The notes beneath the pieces are model-generated. The model saw only the letters and a program-made list of their open reading frames with translations, ran no database searches and was not told the DNA's origin. Below are positions 7,453 through 19,200 of a stretch of 64,000 nt of DNA, piece after piece; within the stretch, counting starts at the first letter, position 1; the number at the start of each line of letters is the position of its first letter. Position numbers and translations under genes: made by a program. The stretch covers positions 2,015,857-2,079,856 of the forward strand of contig JAGYKE010000004.1 in assembly GCA_018401465.1 (NCBI GenBank). The letters are read 5' to 3'. This stretch comes from Aestuariivita sp. (GTDB taxonomy: Bacteria; Pseudomonadota; Alphaproteobacteria; Rhodobacterales; Rhodobacteraceae).

Positions 7453-8406
7453 ATGAGCGGACTTCTGGCACTTCTCGACGATGTCGCGGCCATCGCGAAG
7501 GCTGCGGCAGCGTCCGTCGACGATGTCGCGGCGCAGGCGGCCAAGGCGGGCAGCAAGGTGGCGGGCGTGGTGATCGACGACGCCGCCGTGACGCCCAAAT
7601 ACGTCACCGGCCTCGACGCCGCGCGCGAATTGCCGATCATCTGGAAGATCACCAAGGGGTCGCTCTTCAACAAGCTGGTGATCCTCCTGCCGGCGCTGCT
7701 GGCGCTGAACGCCTTCGCGCCGTGGATGATCACGCCGCTTCTGATGCTGGGCGGGCTCTATCTGTGTTTCGAGGGCGCGGAAAAGGTGTTCCACGCGCTC
7801 TTCCCGCATGCCGACCCCCATGTGGAGGAGGATCTCGCCGTAGGCGACCCGCTCCACCTCGAAGAGGCCCGCGTGAAGGGCGCGATCAAGACCGATTTCA
7901 TCCTCTCGGCCGAGATCATGACGATTATCCTGTCGAACGTCGAGGCGCCGGACTTCTGGTTCGGGGCGGCGACGCTTGCGGTCGCGGGGGTTGCGGTGAC
8001 GGCGCTTGTCTACGGCGCGGTGGCGCTGATCGTGAAGATGGACGACGCGGGCGTCTGGCTGGCCGCGAACGGGCGGACCGGGGCAGGGCGGTCCTTCGGG
8101 TTTGGCCTCGTGAAGGCGATGCCGAAGCTGCTCAAGCTTCTCAGCATCATCGGCACGGCGGCCATGCTCTGGGTCGGCGGCGCGATCCTGACGCATGGCC
8201 TCGATGTCCTCGGCTGGTCCGCGATCTATGACGGCATCCACCACCTCGCCGAAGGGGCCGCCAATGCGGCAGGCCACGCCGAAGGCGTCATCGCCTGGGC
8301 CGTGACCGCGCTCTGCGACGGCATCCTCGGACTTGCCGTGGGCCTTGCCCTGATCCCCGTCGTCACCCGCATCATAGGCCCGCTCACGGGAAAGGCCGCG
8401 CACTAG
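7453..8406 (+). CDS. DUF808 (YedI-like) inner-membrane protein
   Basis: A 317-residue integral membrane protein of the DUF808/YedI family. It opens SGLLALLDDVAAIAKAAAAS, the typical family start, then VDDVAAQAAKAGSKVAGVVIDDAAVTPKYV split by small residues. It has about five to six hydrophobic segments, including ILLPALLALNAFAPWMI and the C-terminal GILGLAVGLALIPVVTRI. No catalytic motif is apparent and the family function is unknown. It is divergent from gap and convergent with tkt. The ATG at 7453 follows AAAGGGCAGGGC. Confidence 0.88.
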   Translation: MSGLLALLDDVAAIAKAAAASVDDVAAQAAKAGSKVAGVVIDDAAVTPKYVTGLDAARELPIIWKITKGSLFNKLVILLPALLALNAFAPWMITPLLMLGGLYLCFEGAEKVFHALFPHADPHVEEDLAVGDPLHLEEARVKGAIKTDFILSAEIMTIILSNVEAPDFWFGAATLAVAGVAVTALVYGAVALIVKMDDAGVWLAANGRTGAGRSFGFGLVKAMPKLLKLLSIIGTAAMLWVGGAILTHGLDVLGWSAIYDGIHHLAEGAANAAGHAEGVIAWAVTALCDGILGLAVGLALIPVVTRIIGPLTGKAAH

Positions 8407-8419
8407 GACGCGGCCCCTG

Positions 8420-8476
8420 TCTTCCTCTCGCCCCAAATATCCCCGCCGGAGGCTTGCGCCGCAAGGCGCAAACCTC
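8420..8476 (+). repeat. Intergenic repeat copy A with hairpin
   Basis: Begins TCTTCCTCTCGCCCCAAATA, 13 bp after the DUF808 stop, and ends in a stem-loop at 8449-8476 (GAGG, TTGCGCC, loop GCAA, GGCGCAA, CCTC) right at the tkt stop. It shares the TCTTC and CAAATATCCC modules with four other copies in this window and sits between convergent genes, so it probably serves as a transcript end. Confidence 0.7.
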
Positions 8477-10498
8477 TCAGAGACCGAGAAGCCCGCGCAC
8501 CTTGGCCGCCGTGGCCTCGGCCGTGATCCCGAACTTTTCGTAAAGCACCTCGGCCGGGGCAGAGGCCCCGAAATCATGCATCCCGATAAAGCCCGACTTC
8601 TCGCGGCGCCCGCGCTCGCCGAAAAGCCAGCGGTCCCAGCCAAAGCGGATGCCCGCCTCGACCGCGACGCGCACCGGTCCGCCGGGCAGGACGCGCTTGC
8701 GATAGGCCTCGGGCTGTTCCTCGAAAAGCTCCCAGCAGGGCATCGACACGACCCGCGTGCCGATCCCCTCGGCCTGCAGGATGTCGCGCGCCGCCATCGC
8801 GATCGACACTTCCGATCCGGTCGCCAGCAAGATTGCCTGCCGCTTGCCCTCGGCCTCGGCCAGCACATAGGCGCCCTGCGCAGTCAGGTTCTTGCCCGTA
8901 TGCGTGGTGCGCACCGTCGGTACGTTCTGGCGCGTCAGCGACAGCACGCTGGGCGTCTCCTTCGACATCAGCGCCAGTTCCCAGGCTTCCGCCGTCTCGA
9001 TCGTGTCGGCGGGGCGGAAGACCCAGGTGTTGGGCGTCGCCCGGCTGATCGCTAGATGCTCGACCGGCTGGTGCGTGGGTCCGTCCTCGCCCAGACCGAT
9101 GGAATCATGTGTCATGACGAAGACGGTCGGGATCTTCATCAGCGCCGCAAGCCGCATCGCGGGGCGCGCGTAATCGGTGAAGCACATGAACGTCCCGCCA
9201 TAGGGCCGCACGCCGCCATGAAGCACCATGCCGTTCATCGCCGCCGCCATCCCGTGTTCGCGGATGCCGTAATGGATATAGCGGCCCTTGCGGTTCTCGG
9301 GCATGAAGATCCCCAGGTCGCCCGTCTTGGTGTTGTTCGATCCCGTCAGGTCGGCCGATCCGCCCACGGTTTCCGGCATGATGGGGTTGATGACCTCGAG
9401 CACCTTCTCCGAACTCGCCCGTGTGGCGATCTTCGGTGTGCTTTCGCTCATCTGCTGTTTCAGCGCGCGGATCGTGGCCGACAGCCGCTTGGGAACCTCG
9501 CGCGCGTAGATGCGGTTGAACTCCGCCTGCTTCGAGGCGGGCAGTCCGGCGAAGCGTGCCTCCCAATCCGCGCGCGCGCCCGCACCCCGGCGGCCGATCG
9601 CTTCCCATTGTGCCTTGATCTCGGCGGGAATCTCGAAGGGCCCCCAGGTCCAGCCATAGGCCTCCTTGGCCGCCTGCAGCTGCGCCTTGTCGGTCAGCGC
9701 GCCGTGGCCTTTGGGTGTGTCCTGCGCGGCATGTCCCAGCGCGATATGCGTCTTGCAGGCGATCATGCTGGGCATATTGGTCTTCTTCGCCGCCACGATG
9801 GCCGCATCGATCGCGACCGGGTCATGGCCGTCGATCTCGTGCACGTCCCAACCGCTTGCCCGGAACCGCGCCGCCTGATCGGTCCGGTCGGCGATGTCGA
9901 CCGTGCCGTCGATGGTAATGTTGTTGTTGTCCCAGAAGACGATCAGCTTGGACAGCTCATGCCGCCCCGCCAGCCCGATGGCTTCCTGGCTCACGCCCTC
10001 CATCAGGCATCCGTCGCCCGCCATGACATAGGTGTAGTGATCGACCACCTTCGCGCCATAGCGTGCGCGCTGGATTTCCTCGGCGATGGCGAAGCCCACG
10101 GCATTCGAAATCCCCTGACCCAGCGGGCCGGTCGTCGTCTCGATTCCCTTGGCATGGCCGTATTCGGGGTGTCCCGCCGTCCGCGCGCCCCACTGGCGGA
10201 AGTTCTTCAGCTCTTCCAGCGTCATGTCGGAATAGCCGGTGAGATGGAGCAGTGAATAGAGCAGCATCGACCCATGCCCCGCCGACAGGATGAACCGGTC
10301 GCGGTCGGGCCAGTCGGGGGTCGAGGCGTCGAATTTCAGGTGCTTCTCAAACAGCACGGTCGCCACATCGGCCATGCCCATGGGCATGCCGGAATGCCCT
10401 GAATTCGCCGCGGCGACGGCATCGAGCGTCAGCGTGCGGATCGCCGCTGCCTTGAACCAGTGATCGGGATGGGTGTTGCGCAGGGCGGTCAGGTCCAC
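8477..10498 (-). CDS. tkt: Transketolase
   Basis: A 673-residue thiamine-diphosphate enzyme of standard transketolase length, moving two-carbon ketol units between sugar phosphates in the pentose phosphate pathway (and the Calvin cycle where present). The N-terminal domain includes the [18 protein letters not shown] region and the ThDP/Mg segment [14 protein letters not shown] followed by DNNNITIDG. The middle domain has [16 protein letters not shown] and [14 protein letters not shown]. The C-terminal domain is complete. Its start at 10498 is followed upstream by a 243-bp region shared with the divergent coiled-coil gene. Together with gap it makes this a central-carbon locus. Confidence 0.97.
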   Translation of the reverse strand: MDLTALRNTHPDHWFKAAAIRTLTLDAVAAANSGHSGMPMGMADVATVLFEKHLKFDASTPDWPDRDRFILSAGHGSMLLYSLLHLTGYSDMTLEELKNFRQWGARTAGHPEYGHAKGIETTTGPLGQGISNAVGFAIAEEIQRARYGAKVVDHYTYVMAGDGCLMEGVSQEAIGLAGRHELSKLIVFWDNNNITIDGTVDIADRTDQAARFRASGWDVHEIDGHDPVAIDAAIVAAKKTNMPSMIACKTHIALGHAAQDTPKGHGALTDKAQLQAAKEAYGWTWGPFEIPAEIKAQWEAIGRRGAGARADWEARFAGLPASKQAEFNRIYAREVPKRLSATIRALKQQMSESTPKIATRASSEKVLEVINPIMPETVGGSADLTGSNNTKTGDLGIFMPENRKGRYIHYGIREHGMAAAMNGMVLHGGVRPYGGTFMCFTDYARPAMRLAALMKIPTVFVMTHDSIGLGEDGPTHQPVEHLAISRATPNTWVFRPADTIETAEAWELALMSKETPSVLSLTRQNVPTVRTTHTGKNLTAQGAYVLAEAEGKRQAILLATGSEVSIAMAARDILQAEGIGTRVVSMPCWELFEEQPEAYRKRVLPGGPVRVAVEAGIRFGWDRWLFGERGRREKSGFIGMHDFGASAPAEVLYEKFGITAEATAAKVRGLLGL

Positions 10499-10741
10499 GG
10501 GGGCGCTCCTTGGCGTGATGGCGGATCGTGCCGCTGCATATCAGCCCGGGACCAAAGATCAAGCACATGCCCCCGCGCCCCGGCCTCCAAGGTTGAAGCC
10601 CGCCGCTCAAGTCTTTGAAAGGAAAGGGACGCTTTTCGCACCCTGCCCGTATGGTCTAGGCTGTGCTGCACGGGCCATGATTCGATGGGCCGGGGCGATG
10701 CCCCGCCACGCCGCCACACTAGACCCGGGAGGGCTGACGCG

Positions 10742-11323
10742 ATGAGCGATATCGAGGAACTTCAGCGCCGGATCACCGCAGCGATCGACCGGATTGCCGC
10801 GGGGATCGAAGCGGTCGGGGAGCGCTCTGTCGGCGCCGACCCCGCCGAACTGGAGTCCCTGCGAGCCGACCGCGACGCGGCTTTCGCTGATCGCGACGCA
10901 GCTTTTGCCGACCGCGACGCGGCTCTCGCGGACCGTGATGCGACGCAGAAGGCGCTCGAGGAAGAACGCCTCGTCACCGCCCAGCTCGAGGAACGCATCC
11001 GCAAGCTCAAGGAACGCCACGCCGCCGAACTGGCCGAGGCGCAGGCGCAGGTGCCGTCCTCCGACCACCTCCAACGGCTCGACTCCGACCTGCAGCGCCT
11101 GCGCAAGGCTAATGACCAACTCCGCCAGTCGAACACGGCCCTGCGCGAAGCGAACGAGGAAGGCGTGGGCGAACCGCACCTGATCAACAAGGCGATGCTT
11201 GCAGAACTCGAAGGCCTGCGCGCCGCGCGCGCCGCCGATGTGGCCGAGGCGACATCGATCATGGCGCAGCTCGTGCCGCTTCTCGAAAAGGCCCGTGATC
11301 TGCCGGAAGGGGAGGACGCCTGA
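10742..11323 (+). CDS. Coiled-coil protein of unknown function preceding zapA
   Basis: A 193-residue soluble protein, almost entirely helical and rich in Ala, Glu, Arg and Leu. Residues 43-68 are a tandem heptad DRDAAFA, DRDAAFA, DRDAALA, DRDAT; coiled-coil sequence continues (LEERIRKLKERHAAELAEA, then LQRLRKANDQLRQSNTALRE). No catalytic motif or membrane segment. Its stop overlaps the zapA start by one base, so the two are translationally coupled, which suggests a role with ZapA in division-ring assembly. That is inference from position; the same tkt side order is, as I recall, common in Rhodobacterales. The ATG at 10742 is chosen over an upstream in-frame start because the conserved-looking helix begins there and GGGAGG precedes it. 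Confidence 0.8.
   Translation: MSDIEELQRRITAAIDRIAAGIEAVGERSVGADPAELESLRADRDAAFADRDAAFADRDAALADRDATQKALEEERLVTAQLEERIRKLKERHAAELAEAQAQVPSSDHLQRLDSDLQRLRKANDQLRQSNTALREANEEGVGEPHLINKAMLAELEGLRAARAADVAEATSIMAQLVPLLEKARDLPEGEDA
10868..10945 (+). repeat. 21-bp tandem repeat inside the coiled-coil gene
   Basis: About 3.7 units with a period of 21 bp (units at 10868, 10889, 10910 and a partial at 10931). Each encodes Asp-Arg-Asp-Ala-Ala-Phe/Leu-Ala. The units differ mainly at third codon positions, so the peptide repeat is kept while the DNA has drifted. Confidence 0.9.
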
Positions 11324-11718
11324 TGCCCGAAGTCACCGTTACCATCGGCGGCCGCAGCTTCGATGTCGCCTGCCAGGAGGGGGAACAGATCTATCTGCGC
11401 GCCGCCGCCGGGATGCTCGACGACGAGGCGCAGGTGATCTCCGACCAGATCGGCCGCATGCCGGAAGCGCGCATGCTTCTGATGGCGGGGCTGATGCTGG
11501 CCGACAAGACCGCCGCAGTCGAAGACCGCATCCGCGAGGTCGAGGCGCAACTGGCCGAATGCACGGCCGAACTTGACGCGCTGAAATCCGCGCCGCCCCC
11601 CGAACCAGACCGCATCGAGGTTCCCGTCATCCCCGCCAGCGTGACCGAAACGCTTGCTGAACTGGCTGCACGGGCCGAGTCTCTCGCCGCTGCGATCGAG
11701 GAAAAGTCGGCAGGCTGA
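11323..11718 (+). CDS. zapA: Cell division protein ZapA-like
   Basis: A 131-residue protein whose N-terminal half matches ZapA: PEVTVTIGGRSFDVACQEGE is the usual beta hairpin opening, followed by the helix LRAAAGMLDDEAQVIS and a long coiled coil (LMADKTAAVEDRIREVEAQLAE type). ZapA binds and bundles FtsZ filaments at mid-cell. The C-terminal tail after about residue 95 is longer than in E. coli and Pro/Ala rich. The start overlaps the preceding stop by one base (TGATG). Confidence 0.85.
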   Translation: MPEVTVTIGGRSFDVACQEGEQIYLRAAAGMLDDEAQVISDQIGRMPEARMLLMAGLMLADKTAAVEDRIREVEAQLAECTAELDALKSAPPPEPDRIEVPVIPASVTETLAELAARAESLAAAIEEKSAG

Positions 11719-11798
11719 GCCTTCGCGCGCGTCCGCCCGTTCCCGACAGGTGTCGAGCGGGTCGCGCGGCACTGGAAGCAGCAGACAGGTCCCCTGCT

Positions 11799-11880
11799 TC
11801 TTCGGGTTCGCAAACATCCCGGGGGTCGCCTTTGTCGCGCCATTGGTCCGAGAGACAATGGCGACGGGGCAGAGCCCCCG
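11799..11880 (+). repeat. Intergenic repeat copy B (near-identical to copy E)
   Basis: Contains in order TCTTCGGG, CAAACATCCCGGGGGTCGCC, the hairpin module CCATTGGTCCGAGAGACAATGG (written here as arms CCATTG and CAATGG), and GGGGCAGAGCCCCC. Read in the opposite direction, copy E at 63150-63234 is almost the same over about 80 bp. It lies between convergent zapA and grxD. A separate hairpin, GAAGCAG / CTGCTTC (11775-11800), precedes it. Confidence 0.8.
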
Positions 11881-11890
11881 CGGCGCGCCC

Positions 11891-12253
11891 TCAGGCGTTG
11901 GCTTCGCGGATCTTGTCGGCGGCGTCCTTGTCGTAGGCCACGCCCTTTTCCTCGAACAGCTGGTCCAGTTCGCCCGACAGCGTCATCTCGGTGATGATGT
12001 CGCAGCCGCCGACGAATTCACCCTTCACATACAGCTGCGGGATCGTCGGCCAGTCCGAGAAATCCTTGATTCCCTGCCGGATATCAGCGTCGGCCAGCAC
12101 GTTCACGTCCTGGAAATCGACGCCCATGTAGTTCAGCACACCCGCCACGCGGCTGGAAAAGCCGCATTGCGGCATGGACTTGGTGCCTTTCATGTAAAGC
12201 ACCACGTCATGCGCTTGAATGGTTTCGCGGATCTTGGTGGCTGCGTCGGTCAT
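11891..12253 (-). CDS. grxD: Monothiol glutaredoxin (CGFS type)
   Basis: A 120-residue Grx4-family protein. It has the single-cysteine active site MPQCGFSSR (Cys30), the [20 protein letters not shown] glutathione-binding region and a normal C-terminus. CGFS glutaredoxins carry a glutathione-ligated [2Fe-2S] cluster, often as a heterodimer with BolA, and function in iron-sulfur delivery or iron sensing. The gene for a BolA protein lies 123 bp upstream on the same strand, the expected partner. ATG 12253 is chosen over 12280 because AGAGAG precedes it and family members begin near there. Confidence 0.95.
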   Translation of the reverse strand: MTDAATKIRETIQAHDVVLYMKGTKSMPQCGFSSRVAGVLNYMGVDFQDVNVLADADIRQGIKDFSDWPTIPQLYVKGEFVGGCDIITEMTLSGELDQLFEEKGVAYDKDAADKIREANA

Positions 12254-12376
12254 GTCCGTCTCTCTTTCTGGGCAGGGCATTTGGCAAGGTCGCGCGCATT
12301 GCGCATGCGGTCCGGCGCGCCGGGGTCACCCGCGACCGGGGCGAACACATGCGCGGGGACGGCGATATCCATGGGA

Positions 12377-12613
12377 TCAGTCCGGGGCCTTGGTGGTCAG
12401 CGCCAGCGCATGCAGCGCGCCGGCGGGGCCGTCCATCTTGCCCTTCAACGCGGCATAGACCGCGCGCTGCTGCTGCACGCGGTTCAGACCCCGGAAGCTT
12501 TCGTCGATCACCAGCGCCGACATGTGAACCCCGTCGTCGCCTTCGACCACGATCCGCGCCTTGGGAAAGCTCTGGCGCAGAAGGTCCTCGATCTCGTGGG
12601 CGTGCATGGGCAT
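12377..12613 (-). CDS. BolA family protein
   Basis: A 78-residue BolA-type protein. It has the class II KH-like fold signature VHMSALVIDESFRGLNRVQQ, AVYAALKG and a C-terminal LHALALTTKAP, where the conserved histidine is expected to help ligate a [2Fe-2S] cluster with a CGFS glutaredoxin. The start is decided by a near-perfect AAGGAGGT at 12621-12628, which gives seven bases of spacing to ATG 12613; an upstream GTG at 12622 lies inside that ribosome binding site and is unlikely. It precedes grxD, its likely partner. Confidence 0.92.
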   Translation of the reverse strand: MPMHAHEIEDLLRQSFPKARIVVEGDDGVHMSALVIDESFRGLNRVQQQRAVYAALKGKMDGPAGALHALALTTKAPD

Positions 12614-12682
12614 GGGCAGCACCTCCTTGGGGTATTGCTATAAGATGTAGTCAGATTGCAGCTTTTGCGCAAGAACGTCCCG

Positions 12683-14842
<2,160 letters not shown>

Positions 14843-15172
14843 GTCTTGGGCGTCCTCACCTTGGGTCGCGGCCCGTTTAGCCCGGAACAGGCCGGGGGAA
14901 AAGAGGGGTGGGCAGGCAACGCCGTTGCCCGCATGGCCGGATTTGGCGCCATTACCGCCGCGCGGGACGGGGGCGGATCGCCGTTTCCCGCCTCCAGCCA
15001 AAAAAAGGCCGAGACTAAGTCTCGGCCGAAGTCCAACAGGGAGGTATGAGGGTGCTGCGCAACTAGGCACTGCCGCCCTCGCATGTGCAGTTAGTGTGCA
15101 GAACGAAATCGATCAAGCCCAAGAATGCTGCGGGTGCAGCATAACTGCCATGCGCGATCCGCATGACTTGGC
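14843..15172. other. 330-bp gene-free region between purL and the LysR gene
   Basis: No credible ORF. It holds a hairpin ATGCTGC-GGGT-GCAGCAT at 15125-15142 just after the LysR stop, then about 95 bases of unassigned minus-strand sequence, then the intrinsic terminator at 15000-15027. The stretch between the hairpin and the terminator contains CCTCATACCTCCCTGTTGG on the minus strand and could be a small RNA. The purL promoter must lie in 14843-15000, but I see no clear -35/-10 pair there. Confidence 0.5.
15000..15027 (-). terminator. Intrinsic terminator, minus strand
   Basis: A perfect 9-bp stem (GGCCGAGAC / GTCTCGGCC) with a three-base loop is followed on the minus strand by seven Ts (A-run at 15000-15006 on the plus strand). 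It ends transcripts coming from the LysR gene, whose stop is 146 bases away, or from a small RNA in between. Confidence 0.88.
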
Positions 15173-16078
15173 TCAGCCCTTTGCGTGCTCGCGGACCGAC
15201 TTGCGGTGGGCGATGATCTCGTCCTGCACGAAGTCGCGGAAGGCTGCGATCCGCATGGAATGGCGCAGCTCTTCCGGATAGGCAAGGAAGACCGGCACTT
15301 CGGCCGATTCCACGTCGGGCAACACACGCACCAGATCGGGAAAGTCTTCCGTGACGTAATCGGGCAGAACACCGATCCCCAGATCGTGCACGACCCCTTG
15401 CAGCACGCCAAAATAATTGTTTACCGTCAGCATCGACCGGATGTCATAGGTCATCAGGTTCTGCACCAGAACCGCACCTGCCTGCACCTGTGCCGTCGTG
15501 GGATTCTGGCAGATCAGCCGGTGCGCCGCCAGATCGTCCAGCGTCTGCGGCGTGCCATGCCGCTCCAGATAGGACCGCGACGCGAACAGCCGCATCTGCA
15601 CGCTCATCAGCTTCTTGCGGATCAGGTCGGCCTGGCTCGGCTCCTTCATGCGGATGGCGACATCGGCCTCGCGCATCGGCAGGTCGAGCACGCGTTCCTC
15701 GAGCATCAGGTCGATCTTCAGGTCGGGATACTTCTCGTAGAGCTTAGCCAGCCGCGGCGCGAGCCAGAGCGACCCGAAGGCGAAGGTCGTCGTCACCCGC
15801 AGTTCGCCGAAGACCTCTTCCTCGCTGTCGCGGATTCGCGCGGCGGCGGCTTCGAGCCGCTTTGCCATGGCCGCGGTCGCATCATGCAGCAACTCACCCT
15901 GTTCGGTCAGAATCAGGCCCCGCGCATGGCGGTGAAACAGCGTGGTGTTCAACGATTCTTCAAGCGCGCGAATCTGGCGGCTGACCGCGGATTGCGACAG
16001 GTTCAGCCGGTCACCCGCATGGGTCAGACTGCCTGCATCGGCCACCGTGTGGAAAATCCTCAGCTTGTCCCAATCCAT
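15173..16078 (-). CDS. LysR family transcriptional regulator, divergent from the ior gene
   Basis: A 301-residue LysR protein. The N-terminal HTH spans about residues 1-60 (MDWDKLRIFHTVADAGSLTH, LSQSAVSRQIRALEE). The effector domain includes FGELRVTTTFAFGSLWLAPR and IGVLPDYVTEDFPDLVRV. The N-terminus resembles the TrmB/CynR-like alphaproteobacterial subgroup often annotated only as LysR. ATG 16078 is preferred since family members begin MDWDKL; ATG 16105 is an alternative. It is divergent from the indolepyruvate oxidoreductase gene (172 bp between starts) and may control it. The effector is unknown. Confidence 0.87.
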   Translation of the reverse strand: MDWDKLRIFHTVADAGSLTHAGDRLNLSQSAVSRQIRALEESLNTTLFHRHARGLILTEQGELLHDATAAMAKRLEAAAARIRDSEEEVFGELRVTTTFAFGSLWLAPRLAKLYEKYPDLKIDLMLEERVLDLPMREADVAIRMKEPSQADLIRKKLMSVQMRLFASRSYLERHGTPQTLDDLAAHRLICQNPTTAQVQAGAVLVQNLMTYDIRSMLTVNNYFGVLQGVVHDLGIGVLPDYVTEDFPDLVRVLPDVESAEVPVFLAYPEELRHSMRIAAFRDFVQDEIIAHRKSVREHAKG

Positions 16079-16250
16079 TCCGGTACCTTTCAAAACACTC
16101 TCCACCGATTACCTGAAACACACCCGCAGGTCAGCCCGCAGCGGCGACAAGATTTGTCCCGGATGCGAATTTTTCTGGTCGGGTCAGTAATTGTGACCTA
16201 ATGTCAGTCTATATCTACCGCAAGTCCGATCCGACGTTGGGAGGCGCCAG

Positions 16251-19200
16251 ATGACCACGCAGAAAATCACCCTGAACGACCGCTTCGATCTGGACAAAAG
16301 CCCGGTCCTGCTCAACGGAACGCAGGCGCTGGTCCGTCTGATGCTGCTGCAGAAGGCGCGCGACCGTGCGGCGGGGCTGAATACGGCGGGTCTGGTCACG
16401 GGCTATCGCGGATCGCCGCTGGGTGCGGTCGACATGCAGATGACGCGGGCGGGCAAGCAGCTTGCCGCCCATGACGTGGTCTTCCAGAACGGGCTGAACG
16501 AAGATCTGGCCGCCACCGCGCTTTGGGGCAGCCAGCAGGCCGAACTGCGCGGCGAAGGGAAATTCGACGGGGTCTTCGGCCTCTGGTACGGCAAGGGGCC
16601 GGGCGTGGACCGCAGCGGCGACGTCTTCCGCCACGCCAACATGGCGGGCACATCGGGCTTGGGTGGCGTGCTGGTGGCGATGGGCGACGATCACACCGGC
16701 GAAAGCTCGACCGTGCTGCACCAGTCGGAATGGGCGCTGATGGATGCCTACCTGCCCATCGTCAGCCCTGCGGGCGTGCAGGAAATCCTTGATTACGGCA
16801 TCTACGGCTATGCGCTCAGCCGCTTTGCCGGGCTTTGGGTCGGGCTGAAGACCATGAAGGACACGGTCGAGGCGACGGCCGTCGTCGATGGCCGCCCCGA
16901 CCGGATGCAGATCGTCATTCCCGATTTCGACATGCCGCCGGGCGGGCTGAACATCCGCCTGCAGGACACGCCGCATGCGCAGGAAGCGCGCATGATCGAC
17001 CACAAGCGCTTCGCGGCCGAGGCCTTCGCCCATGCCAACGGAATCGACCGGCGCATGTGGGGAAAGCCGGGCGCCAAGATCGGCTTCGTCGCGGCCGGCA
17101 AGAACTGGCTCGACCTTGTCCACGCCATGAGCCTTCTCAACATCTCCGAGGCCGAGGCCGAACGTCTGGGCATCACGCTCTACAAGGTCGGCCAGACCTT
17201 CCCCCTCGACATGAAGGGGTTTTCCGCCTGGGCGGAGGGGCTCGACCTGATCGTGGTGGTCGAGGAAAAGCGCAAGCTGATCGAGATCCAGATCAAGGAA
17301 GCGCTTTTCGACGACAACCGCTACCGCGTCTATGGCTGGTACAAGGGCGGGGCGGGCGCGCTTCACCGCGAAGAGCTGTTCCCGACGCGCGGCGCGCTCG
17401 ACCCGGTCTGGATCGCCGAGAAACTGGGCCAGATCCTGATTGAAGAGGGCCGCGACACCGACGCCCTGCGCGCGGGCCTGGCCCGGATCGCCGAAGACCG
17501 CCGCGCCGACAACGCCGAGGAAATCGCGGCGCGTCTGCCGTATTTCTGCTCGGGCTGCCCGCACAATTCGTCGACCAAGGTGCCCGAAGGCAGCCGCGCC
17601 TATGCGGGGATCGGCTGCCATTACATGGTGCAGTGGATGGACCGTTCCACGCTGGGCTTCACCCACATGGGCGGCGAAGGCGCCAACTGGATCGGCGAGG
17701 CGCCGTTTTCCACCCGCGAACACGTCTTCCAGAACATCGGCGACGGCACCTACAACCATTCCGGCCTGCAGGCGATCCGCGCGGCTGTCGCGGCGAAGAC
17801 CCGCATGACGTACAAGATTCTCTTCAACGACGCCGTCGCCATGACCGGTGGGCAGGGCAATGACGGTGGGCTTTCGCCCCAGCGTATCGTGAACGAACTC
17901 AAAGCGATGGGCATCGGCAAGCTCGCGGTGGTCTATGACAAGAAGGAAGACGTCGATTTCGCGTCATTCCCGAAGGACGTGCCCACGCATGAGCGCGCCG
18001 ATCTGATGGCGGTGCAGAAGGACATGGCCGAATACGACGACGTCTCGGCCATCGTCTATATCCAGACCTGCGCGGCTGAGAAGCGCCGCCGCCGCAAGCG
18101 CGGCACCTTCCCCGACCCCGACCGCCGCGTCTTCATCAACACCGACGTCTGCGAAGGCTGCGGCGATTGCGGGGTGCAGTCGAACTGCGTGTCCATCGTG
18201 CCGAAGGAAACCGAACTGGGGCGCAAGCGCGCCATCGACCAGTCGTCGTGCAACAAGGATTTCAGCTGCCTCAAGGGCTTCTGCCCCAGCTTCGTGACGC
18301 TCGAAGGCGCGCAGGTGAAGAAGAACGCGACCGCAGACCTGAACCTGCCGGACCTGCCCGCGCCCATCCTGCCCGGGATCAAAGGCACCCACAATGTCGT
18401 CATCACCGGCGTGGGCGGCACCGGCGTCGTCACCATCGGCGCTGTGCTGGCGCAGGCCGCGCAGATCGACGGCAAGGGTGCCGGCATGATGGAGATGGCG
18501 GGCCTCGCCCAGAAGGGGGGCGCGGTGCATATCCATTGCCGCATCGCCGACCGCCCCGAAGACATCAGCGCCATCCGCGTCGCCACCGGAGAGGCGCACG
18601 CGCTGATCGGCGGCGATCTGGTGGTGAGTGCCGGGTCCAAGACGCTGGGCCTGACCCGCGCGGGCCAGACCGGCGCGGTGGTCAACAGCCACGAGATCAT
18701 CACCGGCGACTTCACCCGAAATACCGAATTCTCCCTGCCGTCCGACCGGTTGCAGGTCGCGCTTCAGGCGCGGCTGGGTGACCGGGTGGATCTCTTCGAC
18801 GCCTCGGAACTGGCCCGGGTGACGATGGGCGATTCGATCTATTCCAACATGATGATCTTCGGCGCGGCCTGGCAGCGCGGGCTGATCCCGCTGTCGCATG
18901 ACGCCATCGTGCAGGCGATCGACCTCAACGGCGCCGCCGTCCAGAAGAACCAGCGCGCCTTCGAGATCGGGCGCTGGGCCGTCCTGCACCCCGCCGAAAC
19001 GCAGGCGATGCTGGCACCCAAGGTCGTGGCCCTGCCGAAGACATCCGAGGACAGGATCGCCTTCCGCGCCGATCACCTTGTCGCCTATCAGGGCAAACGG
19101 CTGGCAAAGCGTTACCGCAAGCTGGTCGATGCTATCGCGGACAAGGCGGTCAAGGACGCCGTCGCCAAGGGCTATCACAAGATTCTCGCCTACAAGGACG

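Noticed and set aside
11719-11800. 6S RNA gene after zapA
   Set aside because: 6S RNA is often near zapA in alphaproteobacteria, and small hairpins occur here, but the interval is too short and I find no long complementarity between its two sides; the rest is the intergenic repeat.
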